From Daucus carota subsp. sativus (Eukaryota; Streptophyta; Magnoliopsida; Apiales; Apiaceae), in contig NC_030387.2 in NCBI RefSeq assembly GCF_001625215.2, forward strand, positions 33,627,606-33,691,605: a DNA stretch of 64,000 bases. The letters are read 5' to 3'. The notes beneath the pieces were generated by a model. It saw only the letters and a list, made by a program, of their open reading frames with translations, was not told the origin of the DNA and made no database searches. The translations under genes and the position numbers were made by a program. Shown here piece by piece: positions 12,363 through 24,800 of the stretch (its first letter is position 1; the number at the start of each line of letters is the position of its first letter).

Positions 12363-12540
12363 CTTGCCTTGGTACTGTCTTACTGCTATAATCAACATTT
12401 ACATACGAGCTGCTATAGAGAAAAGCTTTTTTGTAACTTGACAGGGATTACACTTGCCTTGGTACTGTCTTACTGCTATAATCAACTGTTATCTATGAAC
12501 TGCTATAGAGAAAAGCTTTTTATAATCTGACAGGGTGTAA
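12363..12540 (+). repeat. 90-bp tandem duplication in the APT 3' region
   Basis: Two adjacent copies, from 12363 and from 12453, both begin CTTGCCTTGGTACTGTC and contain CTGCTATAGAGAAAAGC. The array starts five bases after the APT stop codon, so it most likely lies in the 3' UTR. Confidence 0.85.
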
Positions 12541-14490
12541 TCCGCTCCTGTATATCCTCTCTTGTTATCTTCCTGTTATTGCAGTTATCAGTGTTACTGT
12601 GCAATTGATGTATGATATTATATTAGTAAAATATGTTACCCGTTTAGGTGGAAGGCGGAACTTTTTGTTTCCACTTTGTACAGAAATTTGACAAAGTTGG
12701 CATTTGTGTACTGAGATAATTTGAAATAAGTGAGTTATAACTACTTGAAACTAATACTATGTTTTACTCTGGCTCGCTATTTTATTTATCTCGTGTTTTC
12801 TTAAAATGCATTTTGAAAGTAGAAGAGTTTGCAAATGTGATAAAATATTCTGCGCTGTGCTAGTTAGTTTGGAACTTTGGATATATAGTTATTGCTCATC
12901 AAAATACATCAGACTAATTATTTTGTCTAGTGAATGGTGATGACATATATGTGTAGCAGTAAATCTTGTAGCAAACTACTTACGAGCTCATGTTCTGGCC
13001 TAGAAAAGCAGTGGGAGTTGATGAAGCTTGGTCGACGGTGTTGCATCTAAAATTAGTCTGCAAGTCTTGATTTATAGGAGCTTCAAAGGAGGAATTGTGT
13101 GTAAGGGATGATTCTTTTTTAAAAGAAAACCGTCCCAGAAAATGGGTAGTCCTTAACAAGTTTTCAGGAGCACGTATAATAATGATTCCAGAGGCTGGCA
13201 GAAGTGTTCTTATGCTCTGGGGATCTTAGAAGTCATCTTCTCCGCACTGGACCAGGTCGATTAAACAAGCTGATTTTGTTTTTGGCACAAAAATATTTTG
13301 TAATGCATTCTTGTGTATATCTTCTTCTTTTGGCTCTGGATTAGCTTTCTGGTCGCATTTTCCTGTCTGGATTACAACGTAACTGATGCTTCTTCTCTGC
13401 CTATAAGTTGTATACTGTATATGGTTTTACTATTTAATTTTTATTTTTTGGGGGACAACCAAGACAAGATATTAAGTGGGTGTTTGACTGTGTGGCTTCT
13501 GGGCTTCAAAGCTTGAGAAGCCCACTTCAGCTTTTATACGGTCCGTTTGGCAAGAAAAAGAAGCTCTTAATTAAGCGGAAATAAGCCCAGCAAAAGAAGC
13601 TTTGAAACCTAGCTTATTTTTCAAGCCCCGACTTCTGCTTCTTTCGTTCTGATTATTGTGGGGGCTTTTTGCTATTTTGACTTCCCAGTATTTACCAGAC
13701 TTGTTCAACATCAAACATCTAATTATTTGATTTGCTTAGCTGACTTTTTCATGGCAAAAATAAATCTCATCCCCATTATAATCATGTGTTTTCTGATATA
13801 TGAAAATTAGAGTTTCTTGTACATTGTTGTGTTGTTAGTGTATATTGATGGCATCAGTATTCCTTTGATTGTTTTAGACAAGTATTAGATGCCTCTTCAC
13901 TGCAAGGACCTAATTGCTTGCTAAAATTACTGGTCTCTGCAGTAGCTAGTTGGTCTGAGACTCCGGACTTTAGTAATCAACAATCAGATACAAATTTTAT
14001 TATTTATTACAGTACATTTTTTTATCATATTCTTATAGCTGATTCTCAGTAATCGCTAGTTAATTATAATTAATTTTTTAAAAGAAACAGATTATTTATA
14101 TTATAAAATTACCAAACTAATATCAACTTATAAGTTAAGTTATCCAAACACTTAAACTTCTGGGAGCTTATGAGTCATGGTATCCAAACACTTCTGGTAG
14201 CTTATAAGTTCAAACCAACTTATAATTTCTAAACCACTTCTTTATTTTAAGCAATAAGTCACTTCTTTTAAGCCCAGCCAAACGAGCCCTAAGTCTAACT
14301 TCTCAACTTCTCACTCATAAGTCTTATATTAAATTTTGTCTTACTTTAATCATTCTAATAAGTACAAGGATTAAATTGGCTGTGTCGTTTTTGGATATCA
14401 TAAATTTGAAATAATGATGAGAATTATAAACGATGTGATGTGGGTGTACACGAAGTGTTTAGCATTTTCATTGAATATGCAAAATGCTAA
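12541..14490. other. APT 3' flank and intergenic DNA with a possible transposon relic
   Basis: No gene recognised. Between about 13541 and 14292 the ends (GTCCGTTTGGCAAGAAAAAG and, inverted, GCTCGTTTGGCTGGGCTTAA) suggest a decayed terminal-inverted-repeat element. Its right half repeats TATCCAAACACTT and AGCTTATAAGTT-type motifs. The final 26 bases (14465-14490) match 17829-17854 and form the left flank of the Helitron. Confidence 0.4.
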
Positions 14491-14928
14491 TCTTTATATT
14501 TATATAAAGGAGGGTCTTCATAGGCTGACGTGGCGGCTTCCAGAGCTCTGCTTCTATTTTTCCTCGATTTCTAGAATTTCACTATCTTTTTTATCAGTGC
14601 TCTGAAATTATGAATCTTTATATTTATATAAAGGAGGGTCTTCATAGGCTGACGTGGCGGCTTCCAGAGCTCTGCTTCTATCTTTATATTTATATAAAGG
14701 AGGGTCTTCATAGGCTGACGTGGCGGCTTCCAGAGCTCTGCTTCTATTTTTCCTCGATTTCTAGAATTTCACTATCTTTTTTATCAGTGCTCTGAAATTA
14801 TGAATCTTTATATTTATATAAAGGAGGGTCTTCATAGGCTGACGTGGCGGCTTCCAGAGCTCTGCTTCTATTTTTCCTCGATTTCTAGAATTTCACTATC
14901 TTTTTTATCAGTGCTCTGAAATTATGAA
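14491..14928 (+). repeat. Four tandem copies of the Helitron 5' terminus
   Basis: Copies start at 14491, 14615, 14681 and 14805. Three are about 124 bp and the second is cut to 66 bp. Each starts TCTTTATATTTATATAAAGG and contains TTCATAGGCTGACGTGGCGG. Short open frames across the array come from the repeat and are not genes. Confidence 0.92.
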
Positions 14929-15050
14929 ATTAAATTCTCCGTTGAAATTGAAAGGTCCACAACTTAATTACTAAGCTTTATTACTTCGGTTGGGAATTCA
15001 TAAAATCGGAAGTCTAAAGTTTTAAGCTCCAGTTCACTCCAAAACTAACA

Positions 15051-17445
15051 ATGGCAGTGGCACCCGGACCTTCTTGGGATTTGAAGAATTCTGACCCTAA
15101 AGCTGCGATTTCGCTATTTTCTACTCTTACAAAAATTACACTAATCAAGAAAATCCCAACGGTGCTCTTACCGATTTTATTTTTGGAAGTTCTGATCGCG
15201 CAAGCAAGTCATGGGGCACCAATGGCTACGGCTAATCGGTGTCGACTAGCGGCAGTGTTGGCTCTCCTACAACCGGGAGTGAGGCGATTGGCAACACTCC
15301 CCCAGTGATAAGACTTCTATTAGGCTTAATCATATAGATGCTCATGCTGATAATGTTGCATCTCAAGCTACTGACATGTGAGTGCTTAATTTGTTGTATT
15401 TTTGAGTGTTTTGCTTTTGCAATTGAGACCGGATTATACGGTGATTTGATTTTTTTTATTAGGATTTGGAGCAATTTTGTCATCATTGGATGGTAATTGT
15501 TGAATTTGGAAAAGTGGGTGATTTTTCTTTTGGGTTTTTGGACTAATTGCTAGCGTCTGATCATAAATTTTGCTAATTGTATGCATAAAGCTTTTTGCTA
15601 TATTCTGAGCTGTGTTGTGAGGAGACAGTGCAGGGGACTCCGCCAATCGAGCATGAAAGGTTTGTGCCTTTGTCATTCTATGTTGCGATAGTAATTTTCT
15701 ACATATGTTGTTTGATATATAGTTGATATTTAACCAAGAGTGCCTGTACTGATCAATGGGTGTATTATTTTGTATTGTCGATAGTTTATGAGAAAGTGCA
15801 AAGCAAGGGAAGAACTACTTATAACGAGGTCAGTTCATTTTACAGATTGCTTCCTTCTTTTACAATTATGTTCCATACTTAACTTGTGCCTAATACATGA
15901 CTGAATCCTATCAACTGGTCTATGTTACAACAATGTTATATTTTGGCCTCTAAAGTTCAAGCTGCCTATCGGAAAAATTGTTAGTCTCTACTCAAAAATG
16001 AAATTTGATTATATTGTCATGTGATTATGGTTCTTTAGCTACAATGGTTGGTTGTTTGGCGTCAAACTTATTCTTTTTTCCTGATTGTGTTGGTCAATTT
16101 AGTTTATTATTTTTAGGATTTTGATTATTTTTTGTGTTTGCTTTATAATATGATTTGGGGGTGTGTGAATATTAGCTTTCTTGAACGCGATGTCTGAGGG
16201 TTTTGTTCAATATGATCAAATTGATTGAATTGCTTTGTGATAGGTTGAATTTTTAGCAGATGGGAGATTAGGAATTTGATGAAGTTTTTGTTAACTTTCG
16301 CGTGTTGACTTGATTGTTAGGAGCTTGCACGTTCAAGACTTGCAAGTTCAGACCTATTGTGTCCCTGGCCATCTCTAGGCTCTCTGTGGTCAGGAATCAG
16401 CGAATTTGGTTTGTTGGATTTAGTCTTATTATTTTCTTAATTAAATTTTGAATAGAAAATAAAATTATAATCTATAAAAATCAGTTTCAAGGATTGTAAA
16501 AGGAATAGGATTCTTTTTCAAAAATTAGTCTCATAATCAATATAGAATTGTTGGAATTAGTCTTATAATTCTTAATTAAATTATAATTTAAAAATCAGAT
16601 TCAAGGATTGTGAAAGGAATAGGATTTTTTTTTTCAAAAGTTAGTCTTACAATCAATATTTTCTTAAATTTCAAATACATAATATCATCATGCAGTGTTA
16701 TTTATTTTAATCTTTTGATTTTGGCTATGAATTAATTGTATAAAGTATACTATAGCATATATTCATAAACAGGTCCCCGTGGCCAAATAAGTTGGTTCAT
16801 ATTTCTGTATGTTTTTTTAGGTGTGCATACATATAGTTCTCGGATCTAGAAGGAAAGGTAGATGGCCATGCTAATAGTGACTGAGGAATTCAAAAGGGTC
16901 CTACTCCTATGAGTCACTTGCCTGCTCAAAATCAGAGAGCCCAGAATGGTTTCCTATTGGTTCCACCTGTAGACAATTCACAACAGCATTCTGCATCAGG
17001 CCCTGTTGAAAGAAACAAGATGTAAAGAACTTCTTCGATGCAGTGAGTGGCTTGCTTGGAGCATCTTCAGAAGCGGATCCGTGGAGGTGTAAGCTCATCT
17101 GAGGCCCTGGCCAGTGGTAAATAGTATACGGTAGCCAAGAGACCTTGAAATGTGAGGATTAGCCAGAGGTGCTGGTGTGCTTCTATTTCAGCAACCTTTG
17201 CTGGTTCATAGTAATGGAAATCCTCATCTCATCATAAGTTAATGCTCGGTGGTCCTGTGGATACAAACCCATTTCCCCAATTTAGACTATGTGGAGTTGC
17301 TGATAAGAACACCATCTTCCTCAGATTAATGATTTCAGCTCTTTCTTTGGTATTTCACTCTCTGTGTGTTACAACAAGCTTTTACCCGGTCCTTTTAATC
17401 TGCTTAGTTGGGCAGGCATGCATTTACATAATTTTACTTTGCTAA
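15051..17445 (+). pseudogene. Broken gene fragments inside the Helitron
   Basis: I do not recognise the parent gene. An open frame starts at 15051 (MAVAPGPSWDLKNSDP...) in a good start context. The coding-like signal then moves to another frame, reading CDFAIFYSYKNYTNQENPNG from about 15105 onward, and meets a stop near 15235. It resumes as SVSTSGSVGSPTTGSEAIG up to a GTGAGT donor-like site near 15376. A further piece around 16890-17090 reads [19 protein letters not shown] and, after a shift, FFDAVSGLLGASSEADPW. Stops and frame changes between exon-like pieces indicate a captured and decayed gene. Splicing into a chimeric transcript cannot be excluded. Confidence 0.55.
16425..16670 (+). repeat. 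Two-copy direct repeat, period about 114 bp
   Basis: The segment containing CAAGGATTGTAAAAGGAATA occurs at about 16489 and, slightly diverged, at about 16603, with matching flanking AT-rich sequence. It lies inside the Helitron. Confidence 0.7.
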
Positions 17446-17638
17446 AACGTTTTATATTTTTAAATTTTCTCACTCGCGCGAAGCGCGTTTTTTCCACTTC
17501 ACATAATAAAAGGATTTTCTTATATTTCAACTAACAATTACAGAATAAAAGGATTCGAAAACTATTGATCATAATTTTTTTTAAATGTCTTACATTCCAA
17601 CTTTTTATCACTCGCGCGGAGCGCGTTTTTTTCACTAG

Positions 17639-18704
17639 TTAAACCAATATTTATAAGTAATATTTGAGTCCATTGTATTTAAAATTTAAGAAAAACATTA
17701 TATCGTTTAGCATTAAGTCTATTTTATTTTTTAAAAATCAAACAAAACGTGATATCATGTAATGTTTTTTACTTTGAACACGACATGACTACTTAAACTA
17801 ATATTTATAGGTGTGTTTGAGGTCATTGTTTTCATTGAGTAGACAAAACACTGTTTAAATTAATATTTATAAATGATACTTGAGGTTATTATTTTCGATT
17901 GTGATGTTCAGGAAATTTCAATTTTAATGATCTTGATGTTAAGATATCGTTAAAGGAGATTCTTTTATGTCCGTTTTTCTTAATATTTTGTAAGAGCCCG
18001 TTTATATATTTCTAGAGTTACATGAGTTTTAGGATTTTATGATAATAAAATGTTCATATGTTGGTGGTTTTAATCCCGAATTTGACAACAAATCATCTCG
18101 ACTTAATGAATTCTATACCGAATCATGATCGCTTCACTTGATTTACCATTTATTATCCAATAGAGCTTTATTATGTATATGACAAGTCCGTGTGATGTCA
18201 CGGTGTCCGGATATTGAAATGAAGGATGGTGACCATTTAAATGAAACCTAACTTAATTATTTATAACATATATTATAAATGTAAATATATAAAAATTTGT
18301 TTATCAATTTATAATCGAGTATAATACATTAAAGTTATCAGATCAATCAAATCAAAGTAATGAGAATTATTAAATTGAAGTTGGGATCTCTTCAACAACC
18401 TATCAAAATAAATTATTAATTTAAATACATATAAAAATTATTGATTATCAATATATACTCATACATAAGTACATTACACAATATACCATTATAAATTATT
18501 AATAAAATTATTAATTATTTATTACCCATCTATCACCGACCCACTCATATAATTTATAAATACTTAGCTCGAGGGCACTCGAGTATTGAAAAAACAAAAA
18601 AGTGAAAAACAGGATAAATGCATAAAACTGGAAAACATAAAACGTGCTAAAATGGAGAAAAATAAAACAAAATGGCACACAATACAAATAGATAAACGCA
18701 GGTG
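17639..18704. repeat. AT-rich repeat copies and DnaJ upstream region
   Basis: A unit containing TTAAAYYAATATTTATA followed by TTTGAG/CTTGAG occurs from 17639, about 17793 and about 17855. The first copy was split by the Helitron. From 18000 to 18700 I see only AT-rich sequence and no gene. Confidence 0.6.
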
Positions 18705-18715
18705 TATATATATAT
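18705..18715 (+). promoter_or_regulatory. Probable TATA element of the DnaJ gene
   Basis: An alternating TATATATATAT lies 170-180 bases before the DnaJ start codon, followed by a CT-rich leader containing CCCTCTCTTC and GAAACCCTAGC. The placement is plausible but rests only on position and composition. Confidence 0.4.
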
Positions 18716-18884
18716 CGTGTAAGCCCGTCCTGGCACCACATCCTCCTCCCTTTTCATCCATTAAAAACCAAACCCCCTCTCTTCAATCTTCGACAAGCTC
18801 GTCCAAATGAACAAATTAAAAAAAATCAAACACTTTCACTAGCTCTTTCTCCTCGAAACCCTAGCTATTGTCTCTACTTTATTA

Positions 18885-21800
18885 ATGGCTGCAGCATTGG
18901 CTTCGACGCCCACGTCATTCTCCCCCATCCCTAGCTTCGTCTCCGAACGTTCTAGATGCTTGCTCCTCTCCAGTTCCTCGTTTTTTGCTGGCGGTGCTCA
19001 AATTTGGGGACAGAATTGCTTCATTTCGGTTTCGACTTCGTTTAATTGTACTGAATTTAATAGGAGTAGGATTTGTGTTAAGCGAGTCAGGACTGTTGTT
19101 TCGGCTTCAGCTGATTATTATTCGACTCTCGGTGTTTCTAAGTCTGCGGATAATAAGGAAATTAAAGCCGCGTATCGGAAGTTGGCTCGGCAGGTAGTCC
19201 TTGCCTCCCTCGGTATAATGCCTAATGATGTTGTTATATCGAAATTAGTTTTGTTTTGCATTGTAATTTAATAATCAATTCACTGTTGTATTGATCTTAA
19301 TTTTAGTTTAGTTTCCACTAGTCTGTTTAGGTATTGGAAAATGCGGAAATGCTATCGGTTAGATGTTAGATTGCTTTATGTTTCTTTGTGGTGCTTGTGC
19401 TTGAAACGTGAGGTGGAGGAGTGGCATTTTGATGTTTGTTTTTAAGAGATAATGGGGTTGCGCTCACTTAGATAGAATGGAATGAAATGGAAAATTATAA
19501 AGAAGTTTAATGGCGGAAGAAGAAAGAGGGAGACAATAGTGACTAAATATGAGTGAGTCCAAATTTCTTATGATGAATATTGCAGGGACACATGATGAAG
19601 AAGTGGAATGAGCATTTCTTCCTAGACATGTGAGTTAGATTTCTAGTTCAAATAGTTGGAATGGAATGATTGAAGAAATGAAAATTATAGACATTGTCTC
19701 TAATTAACCGCAACTGAGAGTACAAGTTTCATTCCATTATCATTGCATTCCATTCCATTCCATCCAAGTGAACACATCTTGAGGATTTAGGAAGGATCAC
19801 TTGTAACTGATAGACATTGGCGGGAAAAGGAAAACAAGTGATTATACTGAAAGCAAATGTGTTTTTAGTAACTTGTGATGTGACGTGCAGTTGTACATGA
19901 ATGTTATGCTACAACTTCCCGTGGATAGTGAATACTGATACCTCCTTATATGTTGTGGAATGGAAGAAATAAGGGTCACTGTACAGTTCTTAGTTTTATT
20001 ATAGCAAGTTAGGGATTTGGTTGGCTTTTTAGTTTTTATATATTGATAAATTTAGTAGTTCTTAGAGCAAGTCCAATAGGTTACCTATATAATGTGCTAA
20101 ACTCACATTTAGGTAATGTGTCAAAAAAATGCGCTCCAACACTATTCTAGTGGTTACCTAAATCACTAGCACAACCTCAAATCTCTTAGCCATTACCTAT
20201 TTATAAGTAACCCCTAGCCATTAACTATTTAATATTTATGAATAAAATAATCATCTCTCTCCTTCTTTCTTTGTCTTTTCCCTCTTTTTCCCATTCTCTC
20301 TCTTAAATTTATTATTAAAATAATCTTAAGAGAACAAATATAGGGATTGCTATTGGAGTTGACACTAAAATTAAATTACCTAAATCACTAAGACTCACTA
20401 GGATTCATTATTTTATATTATTAATAAGTAATGAGATAGGTAACCTATTGGACTTGCTCTTAGTTGTTACGTTCTTTTAACGATACAGTCATATATATAA
20501 ATTTGTAGCTTCCATAATGTATATTTTTCTTCTCATATATGCTGCCACGATGCTATATGGAGGCGACGCCATGTGAAAAACATGTTTGATATGATGGATT
20601 TTGTATTGAAGTAATCTCAATTCCATTATGGGTGATTCTATGATCATTTTACCTGCTTAAAATTTGGTAATATTTTGAATTAGTAGAGTTAAGTAGAAAT
20701 TTTACTTTCTAGATGAGACCGAGCTGAGGTAAATCTTCTATATCTGTGATACTGATTCTCTTTTCTGGCACATGCTGATTTGCTACGTGTTCAGTTCCTT
20801 TTGACTTCTTTTGTGTTGCTTAAAAGCGGTTTGATTCACCTTTTATGTCTGGAAATGGTATGCGGTAGAAGCCTGTATAGCTAACCATGCAAAACTTAAT
20901 GCTGTAACTTTTCTTAAAACTTCTGATATATCCTTATGCGTGTTGCGTTATAGTATCATCCCGACGTCAACAAGCAACCCGGAGCTACGGAAAAGTTTAA
21001 AGAGATTAGTGCTGCCTATGAGGTATGTATAAAGCTACTAATTTACTCATGCTTGATATTATATGTCTGATTTTGTTATCGAAGACTCATAGGTTGTGAA
21101 ACAGGAAAAACCATTATAATGGATCCCTTGCTGAAACACAATGCTTTTATATTCTACATTCACATATCCTTCTCTGCATATGAAAAAATGCTAAAAATTA
21201 ATTCTTATTTAACATGGACAAACGTAACCATTTCTATGGTTATGGCCAATTTTAGCCTTTCAGATACGCATTTGCCAAATGAGATACCCATTTTGTATGA
21301 GATACTCCATCCATAAATGTGCATCTCAATTTTATTATAAAAAATTGCTACCCATTGCCAAATGCGTATCCCATCAGCTGGAAATGTCTAAAAAATTGAA
21401 AATGCTTATCTTCGTCAATTTTGTTTCACAAAAAGGCTAAAGTCGTTCTCACCTTATATGTATGTCCTGACCCTAAAGAGCTTCATGCAGAGTTTAGTTT
21501 CCAACTTTTATATTGTTATTAGCTTTGAAAGCAGTTACCCGGTATTCTTGTTGACCTAGCGATGTATTGTTGCTAAAATCCTGAACACGAGACTTAGCAT
21601 AACAGCTCGCAAATTTCATACCATAATATCTCTATCTGTTTTACCGTAAGCGTCACAGCATTAAGATTGTAAATGCCCCACGAGCATATGAAAAACTGAA
21701 ACGAGATCCAAAAATAAAACCCCCCATTAAAAGCTCAGGAAAATGAATAAAATTCCGAGAAACCTACGTTTGTGATTCAGTCTAATAGAAGCTACATACA

Positions 21801-24800
21801 GTTTACTGCTTTATTTATCCTAATACAGTAATATTTATAACTTGCAGCTTAATTGGGAATAATATCAACTCTCTTTTTTTTTTTTTTGGAAGAAAATAAA
21901 CTTATTTATGGATTTTCAGCTGTATATATTGAGATTGTTGTTATATAATATGAGCATACTAATAAATCCACGCACATGTAGTTCCTATATACTTGTAGAT
22001 TTACATATCACTTAATATAAGAAAGCTTAAAAGTAGGGGTCATGCTTATCTTAATTCTATGAATCCAATAATTGCAGCCCATTGTCTTAGGAGTTAGGAT
22101 TGATAACATTTGGCCCATGTATGGAGTGACATTCTTATTCCTATTCTTAAAATATATAATTCTTGGATTAATCAACATGGATACTATGATCTCATATTTC
22201 AATACAGCCCAGTGTTCATTATTTGCAAATTACAAATATCAACTTTTGCAAACAGTTTTCTCATATTGAATTGACCACATGAACATTTATATACGCAACA
22301 GTGCAGACTTGCATGTTCTTTCTATCAGAAGTAATTGTGTTATGTGGAGTATCTCTTCTTAGCTTTAAGAACCACTTGCATTTCATCTTGTCATGAACAA
22401 GTTGGAAGATTTAAAGTCCTTGAGTTTTTAAGTTGGTGACACCCATTCACCCATTCATTATGTGATTCTGAAGTGCAAAATTGTCAGGTGTTATCAGATG
22501 ACAAGAAGAGGGCTTTATATGATCGGTATGGTGAAGCCGGACTTAAGAGCGGTGTAGGGGCACAGGCTGGTGCATACACGGTACTGCCTTTTAAAATAAT
22601 TTTTTCATCATCTAATTTTACTCATTGAACTGACTTAAGACAGCATATTTTAGCATAGGGAATTCTGAGACTATTGCCTTTTTATTACAGAGATAATTTG
22701 CACATGTGAAGAGTGAGATATAGAGCTTCATTACCAGTACTTGGGTGGCCAACCTGAGCTTTATCACCCATTTACAGCATGAACTTGAGTAATCAAAGAA
22801 AAATATGCAAAAAACAAAAAGACCTCGTATAACATACAAATTACAGTCGTGTGAGGCCTTAAACCATGATTCCATGAAATATACTTGGCCTTTTCATCTA
22901 TTTATCATTTATGATTTTTTTCTCTCTTACGACTCAACAGTTATTTTCTCAAATTCCGGAGATGTACAATGATGACATAAATCCTAAATGTGGTCTAACT
23001 TTGAAGTTTATAATTATTGCAGCAGTTGCATTTGCTGCTGGTTATTCACTTAAACATTTGTTGTCTTCTAGGTAGACAATTACGCATGCCGAGCTTTTAT
23101 ATTCATGCATTACATCATCCATCATAGAGGAAATAAAAAGCTGAAATATTAATTCAATTACTAGAAGACGTGACCTTGTGGTTTCCTTTAAGTAAATTAA
23201 TATAAGATTTTGAAGAACTTTTCATTCTTCCTTCTAAGGTTTATGCTGCTTGTTACTCTGCTCATTGAAATATATACACCCCCTACCCAAAAAGAATTTA
23301 TGGGCATACAAGCTCTCTGCCAAAGTATGTGGAACCGTGTATAGTTATGCAGTAGATCTTTAGGAAGAAATAGTTTCCTTGAATTTTGAGAAATGGTAGT
23401 CAAGACATTTATGAAGGATTCAGAGGGCACTTGCCAGTGGATCTGGTAAATAATGCAATAAAAAAAGGGGTTTACCCTAAAGCAGATATTCAACATGGCT
23501 TGCATATCCAAATCATGGAAGTGGAAATTTTTTACTGAAACAATTTTGCTGCTGCAAAAAGTTCAATCAGAGCTAGCTTGTTGCTTGCATGCATGCCATG
23601 GCCCTTCTACTTTGGCTTATAAACCTTTTATTTCGCTGCAGACCAATCCTTTTGATTTGTTTGAGACATTTTTTGGCTCTAACATGGGTGGTATGGGTGG
23701 TGGCTTCCCTGGTATGGATTCTGCTGGGTTTGGAACGCGTGGTCGTACTACTGTTACTAAAGGCGAAGATATACGGTGAATATATATTGTTGCAATTCTT
23801 TGGAAATACTTAATTTGCTAGGATTTTTAATTTTGTGCATATATAATCAGTTATCAGGATGTGTATATTTTGTTGTATTAAAATTATCGTACATTGTCAT
23901 CGATTTCGAATTTACACCTTATGGCTGCAACATAGATACCAACAACTAAGGCTGAAACTTTCTCATCTACCAGGCTTCAATTGATTGTTCCAATATCTTC
24001 TTATGATGTTTGAATAAATGGTGAAGTGTCTTATTTGCTTCTTATTGTCTTGAAGTGTCATGTGTAAAAAGCCTGGCCCACGTCTGAATTCTAAACATTT
24101 TACCATTTTAGCATTTGTGCTTGCTTCTTCTTATTGTGCCATAGTCTTTGACAAATAAAATCTTTTTATCAGTTTTTCTCTGTTAAGAAGCTGCATTATG
24201 TCTTACTACCATTGCTTAGTAATTTCTATTGCAGCAAATGACCATGTTAATCTTAGTTGATATTTGGTTTGATTTTAAAAGGTTTGTCTACTTGCGAAAA
24301 TCTGGAGAGTTTGTACAGTTGAAAACTTACCTTTGTCTATAATTACAAAACCTAAGAGCAACTCCAACCCAACACTATAACGCTATTATAGTGCAAAGCC
24401 AACTCCAGTGCAACACTAAAATGGTGTAGAACTTGCACCGAGTGGATAGTGTGATATCAAATTTGGGGTCAAAAGTACATTTGGTGTTCTTTTACACCAA
24501 ATTTGGCGTTTTTTTTGTAATTCCAACAATGCCCTTGTTTTTGTTAATAAACTAATTTGTTCCCTTCATATCATTGATAGAATCCTTTTAGTGTAAATTA
24601 TAGTATCAATGGGTTGGAATGCATTTTATGAATGATGTGAATTTGACACTAAAATAGCGTAAAAGTTGCACTACTGTAGTGTCGGGGTTGGAGATGGTCT
24701 AATAGTGTATGTACCTTTTGTACCAGTTATGACATGACACTGGAATTTGCAGCTGCTATATTCGGAGCAGAAAAAGAATTTGAACTTTCACATCTTGAAA

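Larger units (their letters stand above)
14491..17638 (+). mobile_element. Helitron carrying host-gene fragments
   Basis: The 5' end begins TCTTTATATTTATATAAAGG and is followed by GACGTGGC, a layout like Helitron 5' termini. The 3' end has a GC hairpin, CGCGCGGAGCGCG (17613-17625), nine bases before a terminal CTAG (17635-17638). The insertion lies between A (14490) and T (17639), the Helitron target preference. Joining the flanks recreates, without indels, a local repeat copy at 17829-17890, so both borders are supported. The 5' terminus is present four times (14491, 14615, 14681, 14805) and a second hairpin, CGCGCGAAGCGCG, lies at 17475-17487. No Rep/helicase gene is present, so the element is non-autonomous. 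Confidence 0.82.

Noticed and set aside
14414-14795. Two short ORFs sharing LYIYIKEGLHRLTWRLPELC
   Set aside because: They are translations of the tandem Helitron 5' ends.
15051-15308. Complete 85-residue protein gene
   Set aside because: The frame lies inside the Helitron. The protein-like signal moves into another frame after about 20-35 codons, so it is treated as part of a broken captured gene.
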